Shown here: in pieces, positions 26,733-35,049 of the stretch
Layout of the letters: each line of letters opens with the position of its first letter
Numbering within the stretch: position 1 is the stretch's first letter
Origin: Deltaproteobacteria bacterium
GTDB taxonomy: Bacteria > Desulfobacterota > Desulfobacteria > Desulfobacterales > ETH-SRB1
Direction: 5' to 3'
Length of the DNA: 43,802 bases
Assembly (NCBI GenBank): GCA_030262895.1
Contig: JAJSZW010000014.1
Coordinates: 1-43,802 of the forward strand
Notes under the pieces: model-generated
Told to the model about the DNA's origin: nothing
Database searches by the model: none
What the model saw: the letters and a program-made list of their open reading frames with translations, nothing else
Made by a program: the position numbers and the translations under genes

Positions 26733-28757
26733 ATGAAACTAACTGCCGACCCATTAAAGCGACTTCTTGATTCCGATCCTTATCTGCGGCCCTATGAAAA
26801 GGTTCTTAGAAGCAGACAAAAGCGAATCCACGAAACCGAGGAGATGCTGACCTGTGGAACAATGAACCTGCCGGAATTTGCGTCCGGCCATCAATATTTT
26901 GGCCTTCATTTCTCCGACAATGAGTGGATATTCCGGGAATGGGCGCCCAACGCCGACGCAGTCTATCTGCTAGGAGATATGACTGGCTGGCTGGAAAAAG
27001 CGGCGTTTGCCATGGATCGGATCAAAAGAGATGGTGTATGGGAAATCCGGATGCCTGAAGGGACGTTGAAGCATGGGGATCTCTATCGGCTTCGTATCCA
27101 TTGGCATGGCGGGGAAGGAGATCGTATTCCGGCGTATGCGCGACGTGTGGTGCAGGATCCTGAAACGTTGATTTTTAATGCCCAGGTTTGGCTTCCTTCT
27201 TCCACCTATAAATGGCAATGCAATGATTTTCGGTGTCCATCCGGCGCTCTCTTCATATATGAAGCACACGTCGGCATGGCCCAGGAAGAGGAGAAAATCG
27301 GTTCATTCCGTGAATTTACCAGACATATCCTCCCGCGGATCATTGATAGCGGTTATAATATACTTCAGCTAATGGCAATCCCTGAGCATCCCTACTATGG
27401 TTCATTCGGTTACCATGTATCGAGTTTTTTTGCTGCTTCCTCAAGGTTCGGAACACCGGAAGAACTAAAGGAGTTGATCGACACAGCCCACGCAGCCGGC
27501 CTTGCGGTGATAATGGACATAGTTCATTCCCATGCTGTGTCAAATGAGGTGGAAGGGCTAAGCTGTTTTGACGGCACTTACTATCAATATTTCCATGAAG
27601 GCCCCCGCGGGTTTCACGAAGCCTGGGATTCCAGATGCTTTGATTACGGCAAATACCAGGTTCTTCATTTTCTTCTTTCAAACTGTCGCTTCTGGCTTGA
27701 CGAATACCGCTTTGACGGTTTCCGCTTTGACGGAATTACCAGCATGCTCTACCGGCATCACGGCCTGGGAAAGGCCTTTACTTCTTATGAGCAGTATTTT
27801 GATGACAACGTGGATGAAAACGCGCTCACGTATCTGGCTCTGGCCAACAGGCTCATCCATGAAGTGCGGCCGGACGCTGTTGCCATTGCCGAAGATATCA
27901 GCGGAATGCCGGGGCTGGCCATGCCGTTATCTGAGGGCGGAATCGGTTTTGACTACCGGTTTGCAATGGGCATTCCTGACTACTGGATCCGGCTGATTAA
28001 GCATCTGCCGGATGAAGAATGGCATATCGGACATCTGTGGCATGAGCTGACCAACCGGAGAAAAAACGAAAAGACTATCAGTTACTCTGAATCGCATGAT
28101 CAGGCTCTTGTGGGAGACAAGACCCTCATCTTCAGGCTCATTGGTTCAGACATGTTTAGTCACATGCGCGTATCTGATGAAAATATCATGGTTGACAGAG
28201 GCATAGCCCTGCACAAGCTTATCAGATTAATCACCCTGACAACTGCCGGCAGCGGCTATCTCAACTTTATGGGCAATGAATTCGGACATCCGGAATGGAT
28301 TGATTTTCCACGTGAAGGGAATGCATGGTCATACCGTTATGCACGACGTCAGTGGCACCTTGTTGATGATCCTGACCTGAAGTATCATTTTATTGCGCAT
28401 TTTGACCGTGACATGATTGCATTGGCCAAACGTTTCCGGATCCTTGAGTTCCCAGGACCGCATCTTTTGTTTGAACATTTAAAGGATAAGGTTATTGCAT
28501 TCGAACGAGGCGGTCTTTTATTTATGTTCAACTTTCATCCAATACGTTCTTACGACAACTATTCTTTTGAAGTATTACCGGGAAAATACCGGATGATCTT
28601 TGAAAGCGATGCTTCCGAATACGGAGGACATGGGCGGTTGCTTGCTGATCAATATCATCTGACATTGCCTGATACATCTCGCAGCAAGGAAAGGCATTTG
28701 CTCAGCCTCTATCTTCCTACCCGCACGGCTATAGTCCTGCAGCGTGTTGAAAGATGA
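26733..28757 (+). CDS. glgB: 1,4-alpha-glucan branching enzyme, eukaryote-like GH13_8 type
   Basis: This 674-aa enzyme makes alpha-1,6 branches in glycogen. An N-terminal CBM48 (FREWAPNADAVYLLGDMTGW) precedes the GH13 barrel, with D333 in YRFDGFRFDGITSML, E387 in VAIAEDISGMPG and D456 in SESHDQALVGDK. The segment MGNEFGHPEWIDFPREGN and YARRQWHLVDDPDL match animal, fungal and plant branching enzymes (GH13_8) more closely than E. coli GlgB (GH13_9). The length also matches the eukaryotic form. It is the last recognised core gene of the glycogen locus. Confidence 0.93.
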   Translation: MKLTADPLKRLLDSDPYLRPYEKVLRSRQKRIHETEEMLTCGTMNLPEFASGHQYFGLHFSDNEWIFREWAPNADAVYLLGDMTGWLEKAAFAMDRIKRDGVWEIRMPEGTLKHGDLYRLRIHWHGGEGDRIPAYARRVVQDPETLIFNAQVWLPSSTYKWQCNDFRCPSGALFIYEAHVGMAQEEEKIGSFREFTRHILPRIIDSGYNILQLMAIPEHPYYGSFGYHVSSFFAASSRFGTPEELKELIDTAHAAGLAVIMDIVHSHAVSNEVEGLSCFDGTYYQYFHEGPRGFHEAWDSRCFDYGKYQVLHFLLSNCRFWLDEYRFDGFRFDGITSMLYRHHGLGKAFTSYEQYFDDNVDENALTYLALANRLIHEVRPDAVAIAEDISGMPGLAMPLSEGGIGFDYRFAMGIPDYWIRLIKHLPDEEWHIGHLWHELTNRRKNEKTISYSESHDQALVGDKTLIFRLIGSDMFSHMRVSDENIMVDRGIALHKLIRLITLTTAGSGYLNFMGNEFGHPEWIDFPREGNAWSYRYARRQWHLVDDPDLKYHFIAHFDRDMIALAKRFRILEFPGPHLLFEHLKDKVIAFERGGLLFMFNFHPIRSYDNYSFEVLPGKYRMIFESDASEYGGHGRLLADQYHLTLPDTSRSKERHLLSLYLPTRTAIVLQRVER

Positions 28758-28951
28758 AATTATATATTTCCCCACCTGTTCCAGGATAAATTCCTATTCT
28801 CCTGTGGATTTCTCCTATTAAAATGAATCCCTTCCTCTATTTACAATTCAAATAATTTAAGAGATATTCTTTGAACTTTGAAGCTTCAAATACCATTGCT
28901 CCCCATCTTGTTATAAAAAGATCACACAATTTTGAATTAAACTCACCAGGT

Positions 28952-28968
28952 TTGGCAATTCTTTTGTA
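28952..28968 (+). promoter_or_regulatory. Candidate sigma-54 (-24/-12) promoter
   Basis: TTGGCAATTCTTTTGTA matches the sigma-54 pattern TTGGCAC-N4-TTGCA, with GG at 28954-28955 and the -12 dinucleotide exactly 10 bp later, but as GT instead of GC. It would start transcription about 22 bp before the small ORF at 29000. That ORF heads a gene run that includes a sigma-54 activator ATPase. The rest of 28758-28999 shows nothing convincing. Confidence 0.4.
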
Positions 28969-28999
28969 AAAGAATTTCATAACAAATTGAAGGTGTGTA

Positions 29000-29194
29000 A
29001 TGAAAATGAAAAAGATTGTGCTTAGTTCCAACCAGATAAAGCTTGATAATCCTTTGATTGTATTGATCAATGAGTTTTTCCCTGAATGCGAAATCTGTAT
29101 CGCTCCAAGTGATAAGGATGACTTTGATGGGCATCCATCTGAATTTCGAATTGCGGATAAAGAAAGGAGAATTCATCATGGCAAGAAATCGTAA
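29000..29194 (+). CDS. Small hypothetical protein
   Basis: This 64-aa ORF begins MKMKKIVLSSNQIKLDNPLI and then VLINEFFPECEICIAPSDKD. GAAGGTG lies 8-14 nt upstream, and the candidate sigma-54 promoter precedes it. I recognise no family. The N-terminal half looks like a beta-alpha unit (hydrophobic IVLSSN and PLIVLINEFFP), with two cysteines (CEIC). The end overlaps the next gene's start by 17 nt, suggesting coupling. Position and expression signals are the main reasons to accept it. Confidence 0.5.
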   Translation: MKMKKIVLSSNQIKLDNPLIVLINEFFPECEICIAPSDKDDFDGHPSEFRIADKERRIHHGKKS

Positions 29195-29450
29195 GATATT
29201 TGTTCACAGAAACAGCGAAAATATACACATGAAACTATCCGGCGATTTCGATGGAAGCTTAGCATCTGAATTGCTCAACCTCCTGAAAAAAAATTGTAAC
29301 GCCGCTTCAAAAATCTTCATCCATACTGGCTGCTTGAGGGCAGTACACTCTTTTGGCCGAGAAGAATTTCATAAAAATTATAATGCTATAAACAGCCAAT
29401 CTACACAATTATTATTTACGGGAAAATATGCTTCGCAACTGACACCATGA
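29178..29450 (+). CDS. Small STAS-like protein
   Basis: This 90-aa protein starts at ATG 29178, preceded by AAAGGAG at 29163-29169; the in-frame ORF further upstream lacks a good site. It reads IHMKLSGDFDGSLASELLNL, then KIFIHTGCLRAVHSFGREEF. The alternation of an N-terminal strand, LxGxFDGS and a second strand followed by a helix resembles STAS (anti-sigma-factor antagonist) domains. The usual DSxG phosphoserine motif is not obvious, so a phospho-switch is uncertain. It precedes a sigma-54 activator and may modulate it. Confidence 0.6.
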   Translation: MARNRKIFVHRNSENIHMKLSGDFDGSLASELLNLLKKNCNAASKIFIHTGCLRAVHSFGREEFHKNYNAINSQSTQLLFTGKYASQLTP

Positions 29451-29549
29451 AACAACGACTTATTGAATATTATATCATGCTGACATTTTCCAACACAGGC
29501 ATAACGGATTTATAAAAATTAGATTCCAAATAACTTATAGGTGTTCTCA

Positions 29550-30380
29550 ATGAATGCTCCTCTTCCTTTAATTGGTGTTAGTCAAACAACAGGAAATATA
29601 AGGGAACTGATGAAGCACGTTGCCGATACAGGATTAAATATTGTAATATCCGGAGAAAGCGGTGTCGGCAAAGAACTTGTGGCACAAAATCTCTATTTTA
29701 GTTCTCCAAGAAAAGGAAGACCTTTCATAAAGGTCGATTGTGCAGCATTGCCTGAGGGATTGCTTGAAAGCGAACTCTTTGGATATGAAAGGGGCGCTTT
29801 TACAGGAGCTGAGCAAAGAAAAAGAGGCAAATTCAAGCTGGCCCATGAGAGCGTATTATTTTTAGACGAAATTGGCGATCCGTCTCTTTCTCTTCAATCC
29901 AAACTTTTTCATGTTCTTCAAAGTGGTGAGTTTTCTCCTCTTGGATCAGAAAAAGAGATAAAAACCAATACCTGGATTATAGCGGCAATAAATCATAATT
30001 TAGAACAAGATCTTAAAAATGGCAAGTTCGGAGAGGATTTATACTATAGGCTAAACATAATAAAATTTTATATCCCTCCTCTTCGCAACAGACCTGAAGA
30101 CATTCCTCACTTAATTGAATATTACCTTCAAAAATATTCTAACTGTTTTAATACCAAGCAGCTTTTAAAACCGAGTAAAAGAGTTATGGCTAAGTTGTTA
30201 GCGTACCATTGGCCAGGCAATATAAGGGAGCTTCAGAATGTGCTTAAAAGAGTACTTGTATTAAAAAACTGGGAAGCGCTTATTAATGAGCTTTTCATAA
30301 GTGACACCTCCCCGAACAAAACAACTTTATCTTATATGAGAGCGAGGCAAGAAAATGATGCAACAACTATCAATAAATAA
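29550..30380 (+). CDS. Minimal sigma-54-dependent activator (AAA+ domain only)
   Basis: This ~276-aa protein starts at ATG 29550, with AGGTG upstream; a GTG at 29541 is also possible. It is essentially a bare central domain of a bacterial enhancer-binding protein. Walker A is GESGVGKE, the sigma-54-contacting loop is ELFGYERGAFTGA, Walker B is VLFLDEIG, and the arginine-finger region is YYRLNIIKFYIPPLRNRPED. It ends soon after WPGNIRELQNVLKRVLVL, with no Fis-type HTH and no N-terminal sensor domain. Such proteins can act from solution or through partners. It overlaps the next gene by 26 nt. Confidence 0.9.
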   Translation: MNAPLPLIGVSQTTGNIRELMKHVADTGLNIVISGESGVGKELVAQNLYFSSPRKGRPFIKVDCAALPEGLLESELFGYERGAFTGAEQRKRGKFKLAHESVLFLDEIGDPSLSLQSKLFHVLQSGEFSPLGSEKEIKTNTWIIAAINHNLEQDLKNGKFGEDLYYRLNIIKFYIPPLRNRPEDIPHLIEYYLQKYSNCFNTKQLLKPSKRVMAKLLAYHWPGNIRELQNVLKRVLVLKNWEALINELFISDTSPNKTTLSYMRARQENDATTINK

Positions 30381-31752
30381 AAAAGAAAAAACACCTCTAT
30401 CTTATGGTTATGAAAATTATATTGATTATTGTCTGCAGGTTGCAAAAGATAAGCTTTCAGGTGTTGTCTCCAACATTGAAGATTATGAAACAAACATTAA
30501 TAAATATGAAAACATGGATTTTTTGCAGGAACCAAGAAACATATGCCTGCTGGATGAAGAATGCCTGACAAAATCAGATATTGCAAAAGCCTGGAAATGT
30601 GTTCTTGACGGAAAATTATTTTCAGAGCACGCTACGGCAGGGGAAGCAACACGGCTCGGCATGGGCCCAAAATACCTGATTAATATTGCCGAGGACTTGT
30701 CATTAGAAAAAATTGCGGAAATTATGAGCAGGGAAAGAAGTTTTGTTGTTAAGCCTGAGGAGGTTTTAGAAAAAGCAGGATGCCGTCCGGAGGAATTATT
30801 TCCTTTGTCCCTTGGTTCAAGACATATGCTGCAGTTCTCATATGATATCCATGAACTTGCAAAAAAGCATAACTATGATCCACAAAACGTTCTTTCAAGG
30901 CAGCATATGCTTGTTGTGCTTAATGAAGCCGCTGCAAATAAGATTATCAGGGAATTTATTAACAACAGGTTTTTTGGTTTCAACAATGAAAATGTATTAT
31001 TCATGGTCCAGAAAGCATACCATGGAATAAACCTGGTTATTGGCAAATATGTTTATAATAAAAATACATCAAAACGCCTCCATAACCACGGTCAAATGGT
31101 TATGCAGCAAACCATGGATAATCAGATCTTCAACATTGATAATAAGGGCAACAAAACCTTTCTTAAGAGCGATGAGTTTGGGGAAATCCTGAAAGAAATG
31201 GATGACAAGATTTCCTATAATATTGAAGACTTGGGCTATCTTACGGCCTCAATAGATTATGAAGGTCTGGCATTAGCATTAAAAAAAGCTGAACATGGCT
31301 ATAGAATGCTAATGGAAATTGTCGGCAATGATTCGGAAAACCCTCAAAAAGGCGGAATGGCGGCTTTTGATACCTTACTTGGGAAAAATGTGATGATTGA
31401 AAGTTTTCAGCTCAAGGGAATAGAAAATCATGAAATAAAATACCTTAACAAGAATTTTAACCATTATCCAAAACCATATGATTCATGGTTGGTGTTAAAA
31501 AAACACGGACTAAACATGCCAATAGCCATTAAGGATAATGCTATCTATTTTCAGCCCGTTCAGGGTGACATTAACTTTCTTGTAAAAACCGAATTTTTCA
31601 AAAGAAAAGTGTTAAAACCAATAAAATCGTGGAAATCTCCTGAAACAACACCCCTGGCGATTAAATATATGCACATACAGGATCGGCAGAACGGCTTCAA
31701 GAAATATGCTGAATCCATTATAGGATCAAAGTGTTACAATTATGGCAGATAA
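30355..31752 (+). CDS. Divergent UDPGP-family nucleotidyltransferase-like protein
   Basis: This 465-aa protein has the general plan of UTP-glucose-1-phosphate / UDP-N-acetylhexosamine uridylyltransferases. A loop at residues 94-107 (TAGEATRLGMGPKY) corresponds to GGxGTRLGxxxPK. A segment at 181-212 (RQHMLVVLNEAAANKIIREF then NNRFFGF) corresponds to the MTS...T..FF....FG region. HNHGQMVMQQT from residue 243 aligns with the substrate G-x-G-D motif, though the Asp is replaced. The first glycines of the loop are partly lost (AGEAT instead of GGQGT), so activity or substrate may differ. It lies 1.6 kb after glgB, and the glycogen locus has no glgC, so it may provide a sugar nucleotide. It overlaps both neighbours. 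Confidence 0.6.
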   Translation: MMQQLSINKKEKTPLSYGYENYIDYCLQVAKDKLSGVVSNIEDYETNINKYENMDFLQEPRNICLLDEECLTKSDIAKAWKCVLDGKLFSEHATAGEATRLGMGPKYLINIAEDLSLEKIAEIMSRERSFVVKPEEVLEKAGCRPEELFPLSLGSRHMLQFSYDIHELAKKHNYDPQNVLSRQHMLVVLNEAAANKIIREFINNRFFGFNNENVLFMVQKAYHGINLVIGKYVYNKNTSKRLHNHGQMVMQQTMDNQIFNIDNKGNKTFLKSDEFGEILKEMDDKISYNIEDLGYLTASIDYEGLALALKKAEHGYRMLMEIVGNDSENPQKGGMAAFDTLLGKNVMIESFQLKGIENHEIKYLNKNFNHYPKPYDSWLVLKKHGLNMPIAIKDNAIYFQPVQGDINFLVKTEFFKRKVLKPIKSWKSPETTPLAIKYMHIQDRQNGFKKYAESIIGSKCYNYGR

Positions 31753-32029
31753 AAACAATACAGATATCCATACAAAACACATAAAAACAGCTAAGACATC
31801 AATTAGCTATAAGGATAAGAAAAATAACAATTACCTGGATATCAACGAACTTGTTAGAAGTATTCAGCGTGCCGAAAATAACGTTGATTGTTTCCGCAAG
31901 GGACATAATGATTGTGATCAATTTGATTGTGCATGGAGAGAGTATTGTCTGGATGGCAGTCGAATCCCCAAAGAAAAAATAAAGACAAAGAACAAAGCGC
32001 CCTTCAGGCGGATTAAAAAAACAGCGTGA
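31742..32029 (+). CDS. Small cysteine-containing hypothetical protein
   Basis: This 95-aa basic protein overlaps the UDPGP-like gene by 11 nt. The N-terminal third is Lys/Asn/Thr-rich and looks disordered. A compact central motif, ELVRSIQRAENNVDCFRKGH then NDCDQFDCAWREYCL, has four cysteines and could bind a metal or form disulphides. The C-terminus is basic (KTKNKAPFRRIKK). I recognise no named family. Its coupling to the upstream gene suggests it belongs to the same process. Confidence 0.7.
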   Translation: MADKNNTDIHTKHIKTAKTSISYKDKKNNNYLDINELVRSIQRAENNVDCFRKGHNDCDQFDCAWREYCLDGSRIPKEKIKTKNKAPFRRIKKTA

Positions 32030-32100
32030 ACGCTTATATTCACTCACTTTAAAAGGATTTTTATTTTATAATTTCCTATACAATAAAAAAGGAGGGTACG

Positions 32101-32550
32101 ATGAAAGAATTTAAAAAAATTTTGTTCCCGGTAGATCTGTCTGAATTTTCACCAAAACTGGTACCTCATGTACTGACAATGGCGGAAAAATTCGGATCGG
32201 ATATTTGCCTTTTATTTGTAGGTCGTATTCTTGGCCATTTCGCAAGTATTTATGTTCCGCACCCTTCAATCGACAGGTTCGAAAATGAAATTGTTGAAGG
32301 AGCAAAAAAGCGGCTTCAAGAATTCAAGGAAGAACATTTTCAGGCTTTCCCTGACACAAAAGCCGTAGTGTTATCCGGTGACATTGCAGAAGAAATTCTA
32401 AATTATATCGAATCTGAAGGAGTTGATTTAGTAATTATGGGTACTCATGGCAGGAAAGGGTTGGAGAAAATTGTTTTCGGCTCAGTTGCTGAACGTGTTG
32501 CTAAAGGATCTACAGCACCTGTGCTTCTTTTGAATCCCCATAAAATATAA
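32101..32550 (+). CDS. Universal stress protein (UspA family)
   Basis: This 149-aa protein with one Usp domain begins ILFPVDLSEFSPK. It carries the ATP-binding signature GTHGRKGLEKIVFGSVAERV (G-2x-G-9x-G-S/T), so it is likely an ATP-binding Usp. A very strong Shine-Dalgarno (AAGGAGGG, 32089-32096) precedes it. It follows the UDPGP-like and Cys-motif genes after 71 bp and is the last plus-strand gene before the convergent lipid-type operon. The role is presumably in stress or energy limitation, as for the family. Confidence 0.93.
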   Translation: MKEFKKILFPVDLSEFSPKLVPHVLTMAEKFGSDICLLFVGRILGHFASIYVPHPSIDRFENEIVEGAKKRLQEFKEEHFQAFPDTKAVVLSGDIAEEILNYIESEGVDLVIMGTHGRKGLEKIVFGSVAERVAKGSTAPVLLLNPHKI

Positions 32551-32595
32551 TAGGATAGAGTCAAACTTTTTCGATAAGCTTTTAACAACAGGCTA

Positions 32596-32670
32596 TTTGA
32601 CCGGTTCGATTGAGCAAAAGACTAACGGGGCAGATATGCTTCAATTTTTTGTGATTGAGAATCGGTCAAA
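32596..32670. repeat. Imperfect inverted repeat between convergent genes
   Basis: TTTGACCG (32596-32603) and CGGTCAAA (32663-32670) are exact reverse complements, and neighbouring bases (CAGG.../...CCTG) extend the symmetry imperfectly. The 171-bp gap separates the convergent uspA and ATP-grasp genes and holds no ORF. It may serve as a bidirectional terminator, though no T-run is attached. Confidence 0.4.
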
Positions 32671-32721
32671 CCTGCATTTCCCCCTGGCCCAACGTTTAAC
32701 CGATTAAGATAATAGGCTTAC

Positions 32722-34229
32722 TCAGTCCCTTTTAACTCCCATTTCTTTCAATGATTCTTTCAGATATAAAATCTGATCCGAGTTCCGGGCTAAGAGTATA
32801 ACGGCAAAATTGCCTGTTTCTGGTAATGCATCACAGTTAAAAGGAAAAACGGAATTTAATTTATTACCGTCATAAAGTACTGGTTTAATACGTTCAGTGA
32901 GCGCAAGAAATGAACATGGGGATGTCTTGATCTTTATGAATTTCCAGTATGGAATGGGGGATGTCAATTTTTCAATGTTGTCTACAATCATGCTCACATA
33001 AGAGGAACCATTAAAGCGGGCGTTATTTTCAACAGGAAATATACCCTCATCCGACACAATATAATCGATACCGACTACACCCCTATATCCGAATTCAGCC
33101 ATATTGTTTACAATTTTCATAGATGTCTCTGTGATGTAATTTAAAAAGTCTGGTGAAGTTTTTTCTCCTTTGAGGGTAGCTGTATGTACCATGCCTCTTT
33201 CGCATATTTGGTCCCGCATGCCAAGATGGGTTATTTTTCCATCTCTTCCGATTACCCATTGATCGTTCGGAGAAGAAACAACCATGCTTATCCGGTTGAC
33301 ACATACAGCTCGAAGCGGGAGCCGACGATAACGTGTGGAGGCGACATTGTGCAAACCACCCCACGACCCTACACCCCAGCGCTCATGACGTCGTGACTGA
33401 CAACATGTCGGAGCTGCGTCGACATTTTGCTGGTGTCAGAACGAAATCCAGGGTCGTATGTGTCAACCGGATAAGCATGGAAACAACATTCAGGAAGGGC
33501 TCAATGACAAGCACCTTTTCACCGCTATTTGCTATTTGCCGATACAATTTAGAAATATCATTGCCTTCTGTTTTGTATAACGACATACCGGCTTCACCCA
33601 GAGTGCCGCGGATAATTACAGTTTTGCATTTTGATAGATAGCTGTTAATAATCTCTTTCATTTCAAGACGATTTTCAGGGTAGATTTCAAATAAATTGCC
33701 TTCAACAACAGGTATGCCCAATTGGCGGCATATAGTCTTAAAAGACGCCTTGTCATTATATTTTAATGTTGCCGGCTTCAGTTGCCCCGAAAAGATCAGC
33801 ACCAAGGGTTTCTGCGGCTTCAGTTTCCATATGCCCTGAAAACCATGGAACGTATACCGGTTTCCTGCCGGTCTTTTGAATTATCTTTTTGATTGGTTCG
33901 GGATTATTTACGATAAGTTCCGAGAGGGTCATCTCCCTTGACTGAGCCTCATATTGGACAACATGATCTGGTCCCAGACCATGTGAATGCAGCCAGTTGT
34001 GATACTCGATGTCCAGTTTTCCGCGTAAAACCACCAGATCATCCCGGCAAGCTACAGGGAGCGCTCTGTCACATTTTGAACTTACAGATGCATCACGTCG
34101 CGGGAATTGTGAAAAATTATCTGTCCCGTAAATTATTAACTCTTTGTCATTACTCGATATACATTTCCTGAGTGGTTGATATTTGTTCATATACTTTCTC
34201 GGATTGATTACAATTAAACTCAGTTCCAC
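32722..34229 (-). pseudogene. ATP-grasp ligase-like gene, broken by a frameshift and a MITE insertion
   Basis: Three minus-strand segments reassemble into one protein of about 430 aa. The first runs from GTG 34229 (VELSLIVINPRKYMNKYQPL) to about 33790. The second, in another frame, runs to 33488 (LKYNDKASFKTICRQLGIPV ... VLVIEPFLNVVS). The third runs from 33282 to 32722 (SPNDQWVIGRDGKITHLGMR ... GIDYIVSDEGIFPVENNAR). The last part carries the ATP-grasp catalytic core (E/N-A-R metal ligands). The gene has a one-base indel within 33765-33790, and a 197-bp element interrupts it; excising the element with one target copy restores LNVVSSPND exactly. The GTG overlaps the stop of the upstream phosphatidyltransferase, with ATG 34190 as an alternative. 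In the operon it would probably ligate an amino acid or acid to a head group; this is inference. Confidence 0.82.
33283..33479. mobile_element. 197-bp MITE with perfect 24-bp terminal inverted repeats and 8-bp target duplication
   Basis: The left end 33283-33306 (CATGCTTATCCGGTTGACAC...) and right end 33456-33479 are exact reverse complements over 24 bp. The flanks carry an identical 8-bp direct repeat GAAACAAC at 33275-33282 and 33480-33487. Removing 33283-33487 rejoins the ATP-grasp reading frame exactly. The interior is GC-richer than its host and encodes no transposase, so this is a non-autonomous element mobilised by some other transposase. CAT-starting ends with an 8-bp duplication would be compatible with some IS4-related groups, but the family is not established. 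Confidence 0.93.
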
Positions 34230-34867
34230 TGCATCCAACCGTAGATAACTGTCAATACCAAAGTGTAGGCCATAAGAACATAAAACCATTTTCCGGCAAA
34301 TTTAGGCGTTCGTACAGGGGCTAAATTAAGCACCAAAAATACCATCAATAGTGCATAAAGGATTATTGAAAAAACTTTATGATTAATAAAACCTTCAAAC
34401 AAAAACACAAAGGCAAGAATAATAACATTGTTGTCTAATGCCAGCCCCATGTAGGTTTTATCGTCAATCAGTCCGAAAATGTTGAAATAACTCAATCGGA
34501 TAGCGCTGGTGGCGACAATAAGAAATGCTCCCGGCAGGAACCAAGGACTGAACTTACCATAGCTTAAAAGAAAAACAGCAGGGAATACTCCAAAACTTAC
34601 AATATCTATCAGTGAATCAAGCTGGCCCCCAAAAGCTCGATGGTGATCTGTTCGCCCCGTCATTTGGCGAGCAATGATTCCATCAGCCCAGTCAAATAAA
34701 ACAGCCCACAGAACTCCAATTATCGCAACAGGAAAATTGCCCAAAATAGCGTAGTAAATACCAAGCACCGCACATAACAGGCCTGCAAGCGAACAGATAT
34801 TGGGAAGATCCCCGGCAAAAGAAAGCATTGTGGGTTGATCTGGTTGTTGAGGTTTGGGATTTGTCAT
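34220..34867 (-). CDS. CDP-alcohol phosphatidyltransferase (integral membrane)
   Basis: This 215-aa membrane protein has about five to six hydrophobic segments (e.g. LLCAVLGIYYAILGNFPVAI, VFSIILYALLMVFLVLNLAP). The CDP-OH-P signature is complete: DWADGIIARQMTG followed by FGGQLDSLIDI (D-x2-D-G-x2-A-R ... G-x3-D-x3-D). Such enzymes join a CDP-activated moiety to an alcohol with release of CMP. The layout recalls PssA-type phosphatidylserine synthases, but its partners here (nucleotidyltransferase, aminotransferase, ATP-grasp) suggest a different, CDP-amino-alcohol substrate. It ends with a 10-nt overlap with the ATP-grasp gene. Confidence 0.9.
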   Translation of the reverse strand: MTNPKPQQPDQPTMLSFAGDLPNICSLAGLLCAVLGIYYAILGNFPVAIIGVLWAVLFDWADGIIARQMTGRTDHHRAFGGQLDSLIDIVSFGVFPAVFLLSYGKFSPWFLPGAFLIVATSAIRLSYFNIFGLIDDKTYMGLALDNNVIILAFVFLFEGFINHKVFSIILYALLMVFLVLNLAPVRTPKFAGKWFYVLMAYTLVLTVIYGWMQWN

Positions 34868-34989
34868 TATTTTTATTCTTCTTTAGATTCTTACAATGTT
34901 TAGTCTGAGAGTTTATCTCTCAAATCTGTATCGGCTTGTTATTATTAATCTTTTTAAAACACACGGGTTGAAGGAATTTAGATTGAAGG

Positions 34990-35049
34990 GGTGACGAGTT
35001 TTTATCTTCAGCCTTCTACCTTCGGTCTAAAAGCCTTCAGCGCAGCCGG
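34990..35049. repeat. Degenerate CTTCAGC-type short repeats in the intergenic region
   Basis: Between the aminotransferase and phosphatidyltransferase genes (182 bp), the segment TCTTCAGCCTTCTACCTTCG, with AGCCTTCAGCGCAGCCGGC further on, contains several degenerate copies of a 7-bp unit. AGCCGGCT at 35045 is a perfect 8-bp palindrome. There is no ORF here. Expression of the downstream genes could be uncoupled at this point. Confidence 0.4.
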
